From Enoplolaimus lenunculus (Eukaryota; Nematoda; Enoplea; Enoplida; Thoracostomopsidae): 64,000 nt of DNA. The position numbers were made by a program, and so were the translations under genes. Positions 47,801 to 57,578 of this stretch are shown piece by piece. Every line of letters begins with the position of its first letter. Within the stretch, counting starts at the first letter, position 1. The notes beneath the pieces are model-generated. The model was not told the origin of the DNA. It ran no database searches and worked only from the letters and a program-made list of their open reading frames with translations. The stretch spans positions 62,001 to 126,000 of the forward strand of contig JASANG010000396.1 in the NCBI GenBank assembly GCA_030248215.1, read 5' to 3'.

Positions 47801-48067
47801 GACGACAGCATTGAATCGCCGGCGTGCAACCAATGCTACATTGATACATTAGTTGCGATGGCGAGCCGGTATTCAGTGCTGCACGCCGTTAGTCGTGGCC
47901 GTCGCGGCTCGCAACAACGCAGTATTTTGCGTATTTCAGAAGCGGTGTACGCCTGTGTCGAGGAACGCCTTGAGGCATCCACAGACGACGCCGCTTCTGT
48001 AATACGCGATCAGTGTTTGATTGTGGAACTCGCAAAAGCGGTTGAACAATCAAAGCTTAAATGCTGA
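44245..48067 (+). CDS. Unrecognised secreted Cys-module protein, three exons
   Basis: I do not recognise this family. Three exons with strong consensus splice sites join in one frame to 778 residues. A signal peptide is likely (hydrophobic FLQIVVIFTSVLLFPTV at about residues 20-36, cleavage after AG38). A Gly/Ser/Arg-rich stretch follows to about 175. Then comes a Cys module across the first splice, a basic charged segment rich in Lys, Arg and Glu (about 397-510, coiled-coil-like), and a second Cys module across the second splice that runs to the C-terminal Cys. Both introns are phase 1 and cut the same place in each module, so the module was duplicated together with its intron. No membrane anchor is visible. 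Function unknown. Confidence 0.8.
44920..45190 (+). repeat. Imperfect ~65-75-bp tandem repeats in intron 1 of novel gene
   Basis: CATATTTATTCAGTAAAAATA, CATATATTTAATAAGC, CATATTCATTCAGCATAAATA and CATATTTATTCAACATAAC recur at regular spacing. Confidence 0.65.
45250..46272 (+). CDS. Novel secreted protein exon 2
   Basis: Acceptor TTTATGTTGCAG, donor GTGAGT; 340 full codons with split Ser codons at both ends. Begins CITDNIYGSPLCG, then IRDYLQSCEDTTMRYK, RARVNVARALCNATRTIAQ and KKCMCYEM (module 1), a long Lys/Arg/Glu segment (REQRRRARKLRLEKRKQR), and QQCVKPEIA with YLAGCLG, the lead-in of module 2. Confidence 0.82.
46326..46505. mobile_element. AGCTCACAGTGCTAGGGGGGC repeat
   Basis: GTAGCCAGCTCACAGTGC to GCCTATACCGTGGCTATGGG; intron 2 of the novel gene. 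Confidence 0.7.
46625..47030. mobile_element. GTATTCTCAAATG element split by a CCGGAGG element
   Basis: TAGCACCTATAACCAG on the left side of the insertion and ATAACCAGTTAGCAATAG on the right side belong to one element. Confidence 0.7.
46672..47004. mobile_element. CAGGGTGCAACCGGAGG element, 8-bp target duplication
   Basis: Starts CAGGGTGCAACCGGAGGTG, ends CGGCTGTACCTG; ATAACCAG flanks both sides (46664-46671, 47005-47012). GGAGCCGGAGG repeats near both ends, AT-rich centre. CAG/CTG ends and an 8-bp duplication suggest a hAT-mobilised non-autonomous element. Confidence 0.82.
47301..47376 (+). mobile_element. Left end of TTAGGC-array element at exon 3 acceptor
   Basis: GGCCCATGTTCCTTTAATGG, TCCAGGTGTCTGGTGGGTCC and AGAGTAGATTTAGATTCTTT match the left ~75 bp of the copies at 48282, 50846 and 29660; identity ends a few bases before the CAG acceptor of exon 3. 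Confidence 0.85.
47382..48067 (+). CDS. Novel secreted protein exon 3, terminal
   Basis: Acceptor ATACATTCCAG. Begins CLVQPNEPLFDEEF, then VRGTLLACDREILQYRF, KHLNIARSACVLLLNALQ, a CNQC pair and SEAVYACVEERL, ending KLKC then TGA. The 70-80 bases just upstream of the acceptor are the end of a repeat element (47301-47376). Confidence 0.8.
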
Positions 48068-48281
48068 ATGCGCCGAACTGGTTTTGCCACAGTCGGCTGC
48101 TGGGCTGGGATGGAAGGGTGGGGGTGTAGTATACGCAAGGGATATACTCCCTTAAATTCCTGGAGAAATTATAAAAATAAGATACGTCAACAGCATTTAC
48201 AATTTATCCTACTGCATTTACGAGGTCAAAAATGTTTCTCGCACGTAACACAGCGCAGATATTTGGCCGCTTGCCCGTTCC

Positions 48282-48464
48282 GGCCCATGTTACTTCAAGG
48301 GGCATTCAGGTTTCTGGTGAGTCTATAAAAGTGTAGGATTAGATTCTATATTACATTTTTTGCTTAAGCTTAGGCTTATGTTAGGAACACATCTTTGCAA
48401 CGCTTACGCTTCGTCTTAGAAATACGCTTAATCTACTGTTACGCACCTAAAAGTAACATTGGCT
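48282..48464 (+). mobile_element. TTAGGC-array TIR element, TTACTTCAAG subtype
   Basis: GGCCCATGTTACTTCAAGGG to ACCTAAAAGTAACATTGGC; about 215 bp after the stop codon of the novel gene. Confidence 0.88.
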
Positions 48465-48992
48465 CCGTTCCTATGGCTAAGTATGTCGCCGAAGGTAGGA
48501 ATGAATTAAGAGTCTTAAAATTGAATGTATTGTGCGGTGCTTATAGAAATATAAAAACAGAATTTTTAACAATTTGTCACTTTTATAATTAGGCAATATG
48601 CCAGCAGACTGAAATTCGGTTTCAGTGAAGCCAGAAAATAATGCCAACGTTTAAGTATAAACATTTTACTACTAATAAATATTAATTATAAACAAATATA
48701 AAGTTAATGTTTCAATTTTATTCTTATCGGCTTAATTTTTAAATTTCAAATTCCTTTTGTGCTATTTCGAATACTGATAAATAAGCCTAAGCCTAAGTCT
48801 AAGCCTGAAGTATTCCGACAAATCGCTCATAGGTACTGCCGTAACAATGGCTATCGGTCGTAATCTGAATTTGGCTTAGGCTTCGGTTCGGCTTAGGCTT
48901 AGGACTCAATTTTCGATTCGTAAAACGCAATCTCTGTTTAAAATGTGGCTGAAACAAATATTACTGAAAAAGCGAAATCTGGTTACTTCTCC
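48465..48992. other. Gene-free stretch with loose TTAGGC words
   Basis: AAGCCTAAGCCTAAGTCTAAG at 48784 and GGCTTAGGCTTAGGAC at 48890 without element ends. Confidence 0.55.
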
Positions 48993-49192
48993 GGCCAATG
49001 TAAAGAACAGGGGCGGAACAGTAATATAAGCGTATTCCTAAGCCTAAGCTTAAGCGTAAACCTAAGCGCCACAATGAGCATATTCCTAAGCCTAAGCCTA
49101 AAAGTCAAGCAAAAAGGTTTAGTCTAAAGCTTAACCTTGCTCTATTCTAGTCTTACAGAAAAACTTTCTGTCCCTGATTTTTACATGGGCCA
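48993..49192 (-). mobile_element. TTAGGC-array TIR element
   Basis: GGCCAATGTAAAGAACAGGG to CCCTGATTTTTACATGGGCC. Confidence 0.9.
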
Positions 49193-49203
49193 TTTCTTCT
49201 AAC

Positions 49204-49340
49204 GGTTGCGCTATACTCGCCGCGCATCGCCGGGTGCCACCGCACGCCGCCCCGCGGTGCGGTAAATTTCGTATTAAAAATTTCCGCACCCAATGAGTGG
49301 CGACGTGCGGTGGCGTCTGGCCCAGTAAAATATAGCGCAA
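49204..49340. mobile_element. GC-rich TIR element
   Basis: GGTTGCGCTATACTCGCCGC to GTAAAATATAGCGCAAAAC, inverse ends, GCGGTGGCGTCTGG inside. Confidence 0.8.
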
Positions 49341-49505
49341 AACGTAGTATTATAAGCATATGCCTAAGCCTATGCCTGAGGATAAAGCCTCAGCGTAAAG
49401 AATACGCCTGTAACTAAGCCTAAGTAAACATATTAGTGTAAAGCTTAAGCTTAGTCCATTGCAATCCCGTGGTTAAGCCGTAGGTCCATCAATGTAAGCA
49501 TGGGC
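49341..49505 (-). mobile_element. TTAGGC-array element, left end lost
   Basis: TATTATAAGCATATGCCTAAG through GTAAGCATGGGCC; its left terminus is replaced by the GC-rich element. Confidence 0.7.
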
Positions 49506-49537
49506 CGACAAAACTAATCGCGTCTACAGTTCCAATC

Positions 49538-49886
49538 AGGGTGCAACCGGGGGTGAAAAATACCGGAGGCAGAGGTCAACGAAACTTGCCGGAGCCGGAG
49601 GTGAGGCGAAATTAGGCAGTAAAAATGATGGTTAATTAGTTAAATTTAGCCAATATCTGCAATATGTTGTTAAGTTGTGTGGTTTTACGTTGATTTTCTG
49701 GGAAATTTCGGAAATTCCTTTCTGAAAATTGTGACGAAAGTAAAGCGAAACGCACTAAACAAATAAATTGTGCTAAATTATGCAAAACTTTACTACTGAA
49801 ATGGTCGGAACCTCCGGCAAAAATTGTACTGGACCCGGAGGCCGATTTTCTACCGTAGCCGGAGGCAGACCACCGGTTGTACCCTG
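49538..49886. mobile_element. CAGGGTGCAACCGG element, full copy
   Basis: CAGGGTGCAACCGGGGGTG to CCACCGGTTGTACCCTG, 349 bp; inner words GGAGCCGGAGGTGAGGCG and TAGCCGGAGGC. Very similar to 46672-47004. Confidence 0.85.
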
Positions 49887-50243
49887 AAAAATAATCAAAT
49901 AATTAAAAGGTCCCTCACGAAGTTAAAAAGATAATCAAGCTTTTAGAATATATATTAAAGCCTGATCCTAACATGGCCACTGTATCAATAGAAAAATCAT
50001 ATTCGCAAAATATTGACTAGCTAAGTAATTAAAAATAAAACTAAGACAAGATTATACGCAATGTTGCTATTTCTCACACTCCCTTAAACACTTGATATCA
50101 TGTATCGAAAATTCACAGAAAAGATGAAATTGCGCTAAATTAAAAAAATTCATATTTACCAAAATCACATGTCAGAGCTTCAAATTTGAACACAAACTTA
50201 AAGTTTACATCTCTGCAACTGCTCGCGTATAATCTTGCGCGTA

Positions 50244-50249
50244 TTTATT
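50244..50249 (-). promoter_or_regulatory. Possible polyadenylation signal of astacin-TSP1 gene
   Basis: AATAAA on the minus strand about 77 bases past the stop codon. Confidence 0.35.
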
Positions 50250-50325
50250 CATTATCAAAAATTGGCTTTTTTCCGCGAAATTTCGGTAGCTATCTTGACG
50301 ACTGTTGTGGGCGCGTGTGGCATTT

Positions 50326-50495
50326 TTAACACGGTCCAAGTTTACGTTGCCGCTGATCCAGTGTGCAAAATTCGCCACATGGTTGACCACCGTTAGACGC
50401 TTCTTGTTCGATATGTTTCTTACGGTATTGTGTACAATAGCCGCATGCTTGATCACATGGGGACCATTCGGTCCATTCACTCAGAATACAATCCT
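50326..50495 (-). CDS. TSP1 repeat 8, terminal exon
   Basis: Acceptor TATATTTCAG. Reads DCILSEWTEWSPCDQACGYC then TQYRKKHI, NGGQPC and RKLGPC, with TAA immediately after the last Cys. The protein therefore ends on the repeat, with no membrane anchor. Confidence 0.92.
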
Positions 50496-53400
50496 CTGAA
50501 ATATAAAAAACAGCAAATATCTATGCTACAGTGCCAATGTATAGGACAGCGTCGTAAAGCAAAGCATATTCCAAAGCCTAAGCGTAAGAATCAGCTTATA
50601 CATAAGCTTAAACCGAAGTAAAAAAATAGTCTAAAGCTTAAGTTTACTCTATTGCCATCCTTCATAAAAACATTTTGAACTTTACCTGAACCTACCTTAT
50701 AAACAGGCAGCATTAGCTTAAACCTAAGCCTTAGTCTAAACCTCAACGTTAGACGAAGTTTACAACGAAACATAAGCCATAAAGTACAGATTACTGTACG
50801 TTTAGACTGTAAAACGTTATTAACGATAGGTTAACACTCCTATATAGCGCATGTAATTTAAAGGGGCGTCCAGGTTTTTGGTGGGTTTATAAAAGAGTAG
50901 GTTTATATTCTAGAGTACATTTTTTTTGCTTCGGCTGAGGCTTAGGCTTAGGCTTAGGAACACATTTTTGCAACGCTCCCTTAAACTAACATTGGCCCTT
51001 TATACATTAATTATTAATTACAAAACTCACGTTAACAAAAACAAATTTTCCAAAGCTAAAGTGAAAATATTGCTCGCTAAACAGTCAGGACAAGTCAATA
51101 CCGGTATCTTAAGAAACTGTGTTATTGTGAACGTGTATAACGAACAATGGTTATAATTTCATATCAAACTTACGACTACAAGGCCCCAAATTTTGAGTTC
51201 GATGCTGAGGGCCATCACAAGGCCGGCCTCCAGCGGACGGATGTGTGATGATAGGCCGGGATCGAGTTTGTTGGCATGAACCACACGTCGCACCACAATA
51301 GCTCCAATCCGACCACGGGCCTTGATCGCAGTCAACTGGAAAATTAAAATTTGCAAATAAAGAGATAAAATCACCTGTTATCAATTTTTCTTCAAACTAC
51401 TTTTGTTCGTATGGCTGTTTTTAGGTAGTTTTGTAAACAATGCCACTAGAAAAGTGAAAAATAACATACAAAATAAATTGTCTTATATTCAAGAAACATT
51501 GTATGAAATTTATGATAATTATATATTAACACAGACTCCAAACATATTTAGTTTGGGGAAGCCTAAACTCAATCCGAAACATCTTTGAAATTTGATTATT
51601 TATATACACTTTTATGTATACAAACGGAGCAACTTTTAAACATACAAAAAATCAGAAAATTACTCTTAAAAATAAGACAGCTATTTCTTAAAAAGAAGAA
51701 ATTTATGTCTTATTAATTGGCAACAATAATTTTTTAAATATAAGACATTTATAACCATTTCAGACACGATGTTCTGAACTGTTTAAGGCTGTTAATGTCT
51801 GAAACACCAGACATTTATGTCTTGAAAATTTAACAAAGTAGGAGTCTTGACATTGCAAGGCAATTTATTTTGTGTACACATTGGTTTACCATTGTACAAC
51901 CGGATGTAGGAATCTGGACACCGGTAGATTTTTTCCGGAAGTTCCGCCAATTTTGGCAGTGAAATTGTTTGTAATTTTATAAAATTTGTGCAGTTCAACG
52001 ATTTTGGGACAATTTTTGAACACTTTTAACTGCCGAAAATTCTCAAAAACGGCAGCCTAAGACACATTTTTTGACAGCAGTTCTCGCAGATTATTGTCAA
52101 AAGTAGCAAGTTTTAGGTTGCTGGCTTATTTTATTTTCACATCCGGTTCCGGAATAAATTGTTCACCTCCCGCTTCGGAATTTAAACTTCCGGTTACACA
52201 CACCTGTTGGTCACTTTTGCTCAGACCGTTGTTGTTGGTAAAAGGATAAAATTTCGTTACAACTTTACGATTTATTATTTTGAAGCCTAAGCACGGTAAT
52301 GCTTATTTTATTATGGCACTCAATATGTGTGAAAGAAGAACTTTTTTTGAAAAAGTAAACAAATACCGGTAAATGTATAGAACAGGGCCGTAACAATAGT
52401 ATAAGCATATTCCTAAACCAAAGCCTAAGCTTCAGCAAAAAAACTACGCTAAAGCTTAAAAAAATTGCGCTGGCTTTATGCTCGCTTCGCTCGTGAGGGT
52501 TTTACACCACTCTGCCCGGAATGTTTGATTGCAAAGACAAGATTTGTAATCGGGATTTGCGGACTCTCTGTTTCGGGGTCAGCTGCTAACCTTCTGTTTG
52601 ACACCCCTTTAAATGTCGTTCCCGTGTCCCTGGAACCAAGCAAAAAACGATTGATCCTAATCGACTATCTGTTGACAATAGAGTAAACAAATATGTATTT
52701 AAACAAGTATTGCTTCTATTTCGTTTAGCACGTTTTTCCAGATGCGGGGGGTGTCAATTTTTCAAAGGGAGTCGTACCCCTCGCCAACTTTTTTTGGCTA
52801 CAGACCTGAACAAAGAGAAAATAATCGACTTACCATGACACGATGCTTGATGAACAGGTTTCGTCTGACTTTGTTCAACGCTTGAGCAGGGCCGACCTCC
52901 GTATTGCCCCTCGGAAATGATACGGATCCGCCGTGTGACTTGACATGGACCACAAGTTCGTTCACAAGTCGACCACGGCGTCCACTCGTAAACACAGTGA
53001 CGCGGTGCTAAAAAAATCAAAAGAATATTCCGCTTGCGGTAAAAGGTCTTTTGAAGAAATGTGTTCGTATTCTCAAATGTGTGTAGCATCTATTGTCAGT
53101 TGGTCATAGGTCTTGTAAATTTTGTTGTGAATAGATGTGTAAAAATAACAAAATTTCTGAGACAGCTTGTTATAGCATGATTGTTGTAAATTAGCACCAG
53201 TCGGTTTTGCCTGCTTATAAGCATAACCGAACAGTCCAGTACAACAACAATAACCATCATAACAGCAACCAACCAATAAACAAACAACCAACCAAACAAC
53301 CAACCAAACAACAAATCAACGAAACAAGCAATCAAACAAACAACCAACCAAACAGACAAACAAACAACCAACGAAACAACCAACCGAAAAAACCGACTAA

Positions 53401-56400
53401 ACACGCTACCAAACAAATAACTAACCAACCAACCAACCAAACAAACAACCACCAAACAACCAAACAAACAAACAACCATGCCAAACAAACAACCAACAAA
53501 ACAAACAACCATGCCAAACAAACAACCAATCAAGCAACCCAACAAACAACAAACAAACAACCAAACCACAACAAACAACCAATCAAACAACCAACCAAAC
53601 AACAAACCAACGAAACAAGCAATCAAACAAACAACCAACCAAACAGACAACTAAACAACCAACCAAACAGCCGAATCAACAAACTACTAAACAAATAACT
53701 AACCAACCAAACAAACAAACAACCAATCAAACAACCAATCAAACAACCAAACAAACAACAAACAAACAACCAAGCCAAACTCACTTGGACATTCTCCTAA
53801 ATCCAACATTCGATGCTCTTCTTCGCCATGTGTGGATCCAAATTCCGAAGTCGAGTGACATTGTGCGCCGCCGTGACTCGCCTGTTGAGCGATGTAACGC
53901 CATCGACGCGATTGACACGGACCACAGATCGCATTGCAACCGGACCAGTCAGTCCACATGGACCATTGGCAGTCGACTGAAATATGTCCCGACTGAAGGC
54001 ACAGGAAGCAGGCACTTTTATAGGCTTTAGAATTAATCTTTTTATGAGTCAAAATGCACTAGTTCGTGCCCCAAACAGCTATTTGATCCCGTTTGGCCAC
54101 TGGGACGTCCCAAACGACAATTGCGGTTCGGAGCAACTCAAACAACTCCTGCAATGCAGACTAATTTTGATTGGCTGTTCAAGTTTGACTCTATTCGAGA
54201 AAAACTGACTTTCAGAGCATTTATTTGGCTTCACGTTTTAGTTCTGGTAAACTGCATATTCAAGTCTAGTTTAACTGAGATTGGTGAAACTCTGTAAAAT
54301 TATAAAAAACTATTCATTCTGCAATGTTTCGAGGACTGACCAGGCTGTACAGGGCACGGCTGTAGGGCCTGGTAGTCTGTTTCATGAACCGAAAACGCGG
54401 AACACGGCCGGCCGCCTGGTTCTTCTTGAGAAATCACCGCTCGATGTCGTTCAATCATACACGATTCGCCACAGGTGTACGGACATCGTGACCAACTGCT
54501 CCATTCGTCAAGTAGACAAGGTCGTGGATCTAAAACCGCATACAACGAGACGGTGGTTCAGGACGCCCGGACCTCTCTGAAAACTGAACTGCAGGATTCT
54601 GTAGAATCAAAATAGCTTCGTATTGCACCAAATTAAGTGATGTTGACCTGGTCCAAGCATACGCTACATATATGAGTACACTGCAAAAAATGGTGAGTCA
54701 AATTGACTGTCTCTGCCGGAGTCGAATATATATTGACTCAGTTTGTGTAGTCCGGAAAAGCCCATTTCGGAGCGAGTCAATTTGGCTAATCATTTTTTGC
54801 AGTATACAGAGTGCGCTTAATCGAAAACATTTTCACCAGCGAAGCGAACGAGAGTTTAGACGCGTGTTTTTGAATTGAAACTCATCTAAAAACACAACTT
54901 TTGGTTCCGGTACAAATCTTAAAATTGACTTTGTCTTTCATATCGGTCCCCTTTTAAGTCCCACAAATCAAGGGCTCCGGGTCCCAAGCACGGCTATGAC
55001 CTTTACAAGGAGTTGCTTTAGGCAGAATATTTACTCACAAGTTTCATTTTATTGTCATGTGCAGGAGTAAGAAACAGTAAGTAAACACCAATATTTGCTG
55101 TTGTCGCTTTAAGAGCTAAGATTTCAAAGCTGATGGTATCCGTTCATATTTAGGCCCGTATTCTCAAATGTGTGTAGCATCTATCACCAGTTAGCAATAG
55201 GTTTTCAAACATGTGAACTATGACAGCTACAAATATTAAACCAATAAACAAGTAGGGCCTATAAGATATAACCAGTCGTAGTGATACTATATGTATTCAG
55301 CGAAGCTCGGACTTTGCTTATTAATCAGTTTAGTTAAGCATTCCATGCTTAACTTCCCAAAGCAAATTAATTATTAGCTAATTATTCATTTATAGGTTTT
55401 GAAGGATTGTATGCAATTTATTCAGATTACTCGCACCCAAAACCAAACTCTTTTGTACCAAAATTATATTGCTTGTATCCGTAATAATTAGTGAAATAAT
55501 GTAAAAAGTCTTAATTTAAGCTTAAGCAAATTATGCAAATCAGCCTGCAGCTAATAAACAGCGCTATGTTTTAAAACCCCAATGCGAGGTGAATACTCTG
55601 AAATTATAAGCGTTCAAACAAAAAAGTTTATCAAAATTTGTTTAGCGGTTCCTGAGATTCTTTTCAGACGGACGGACAGATATCCACCTTTCGTCCCCCG
55701 AGTACCTAACATAAAACGCTTTGTGAAACTCAGAGCGTCGCTATTTAGAATATTGCTTTAATCAAAAAAGTACTAAATTTTAAAGTTCTTCGTCACTTGG
55801 CTCAAAATTTACAACAGCAAACAGTGATAAGTGCAACACACATTTGAGAATATGGGCATGTATAGTTGCGCAACGCGGTACAGCAATCAAAAACAACCTC
55901 TTACGTACCCGGACACCGGGGCAATTGCTGCATGCGGCTTTCTTCTAGCTCAGGGCACTGCCGTCCGTTGTTGCGGGGCTCAACCGACACGGACCGCCAT
56001 CGATGGACCGAACATTGACCGCCTGAGCCACACGTTTGAGGGCACCGGCTCCATTCAGACCAGCCTCCAACTTGGCAGTCGACTAAAAACAGAATACACC
56101 GGCATAGCCAGGATACAACCTGTATTGCGAGCAAACTGCAGTGGTAATTTTGTCAACCTTTAAAATAAAGTTTGTAGCAAATTACTTAGCTACAAACAAT
56201 TGTCGTTTGGGTCGTACATCATATTGCACATCAACTTCATAACATTAAAAACGCTGCCGATGTATAGAACAGGTGTGGAAGAGTAATAAATGTATTTTTC
56301 TAACCATAAACTTTAAGCGTTTTAACATTTATAACATATATGCGCACTGCAAAATCTCCACAAGACGTGAGAGCCTACTCGGGCTCGAGCGTCAAGCTCC

Positions 56401-57539
56401 TATAGCTCAGTGGTCATCGTAAAACGCCTCCCACCCGTGAGACTGGGGATCGAATGTTACCTTGAAATTACATATCATATGAAATTGAAAATATTCATAT
56501 GAGAAAAGGTTAATTCTAAAGCCTGTAAAAGTGCTTGTTTTCCTTGTTACCTCGTAAAGAATAAAGATTCACCTGAACATTCGGGCATATATTGATCACG
56601 TGTTTCTCGCGTTTGATGCTGTCCATGACACGGTCCGGTAACAGATCGCGAACGATGGAGCGTACACGTGCCTCCACAAGTGAATCCACATTGCGACCAT
56701 GAAGACCATTCGCCAACTCTGCATTGCTCTAAACAATAAATTGTCATAAAATTAGCAAACATAAAATGTATTGAAATAAAAATGTTTTTTTTTCTTCGCA
56801 AAAGTTATAAGTTTAAAAGTATGTACGGGTTTCTTTTGTGAGGCGAGAACAGGCCCGTAGCCAGCTCATCATGCTGAGGGGGGGGGGGGTTAAAAAGTTT
56901 TCATGAGGGGCGTTCAAGGGTTTTCATTGACTTACAAAGAAGGTAATTTTCTAGGGGGGATTCTCGAGCGGTGCTGAACCCCTCCTGCCCCCCCCCCTTG
57001 GCAACGGGTCAAGGCGATAGGTACTTTTTAACACAAAATATCTCGAAGATTGCGTTGACTGCATTAATTTGCAGCAAGCGCGTATGTTGGAAACCTGATG
57101 CCCCGTCAAAAGTTTGCTAATCATATTATCATACTCCCCGAAATTTTGCCGACCCCCGATGGGTTCGTGCATGGATGCGTCCCCTTTAATACGCTCAGCA
57201 TTTCACCACCTGTGACCTGTCTGTTTGCGTATGAACACATAATTTAACTTTACCACAAGGTCGTTCATGACAGCTTTGCGATTCGGTCAACTGGTAAGTT
57301 GCGTCGCTGCAAGCCGAAGCGTCTCCGGTGTGATGACGTGTCCTTGTTTTAGTTCCTTGGCCACAGGACGCCGAACAATGGCTCCATGCTCCCCAATCCG
57401 AGATGCGGCATTGCGGCACTGGCTCTGGCGGTGCTGGACACGGCTGACAAACTGGACAGGCTGAAAAACAGCTCGCCTGCGCTTTAGAACGGTGCCGCTA
57501 GGATTTCATTTCGATTGCATATATATATAAGTGTACAAA

Positions 57540-57578
<39 letters not shown>

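Noticed and set aside
47484-47849. 121- and 93-codon minus-strand frames
   Set aside because: Shadows of exon 3 of the novel gene.
53096-53698. 184- and 163-codon frames (Cys/Leu/Trp-rich and Asn/Gln/Thr-rich)
   Set aside because: Produced by the A/C-rich simple repeat; opposite strands of one tract.
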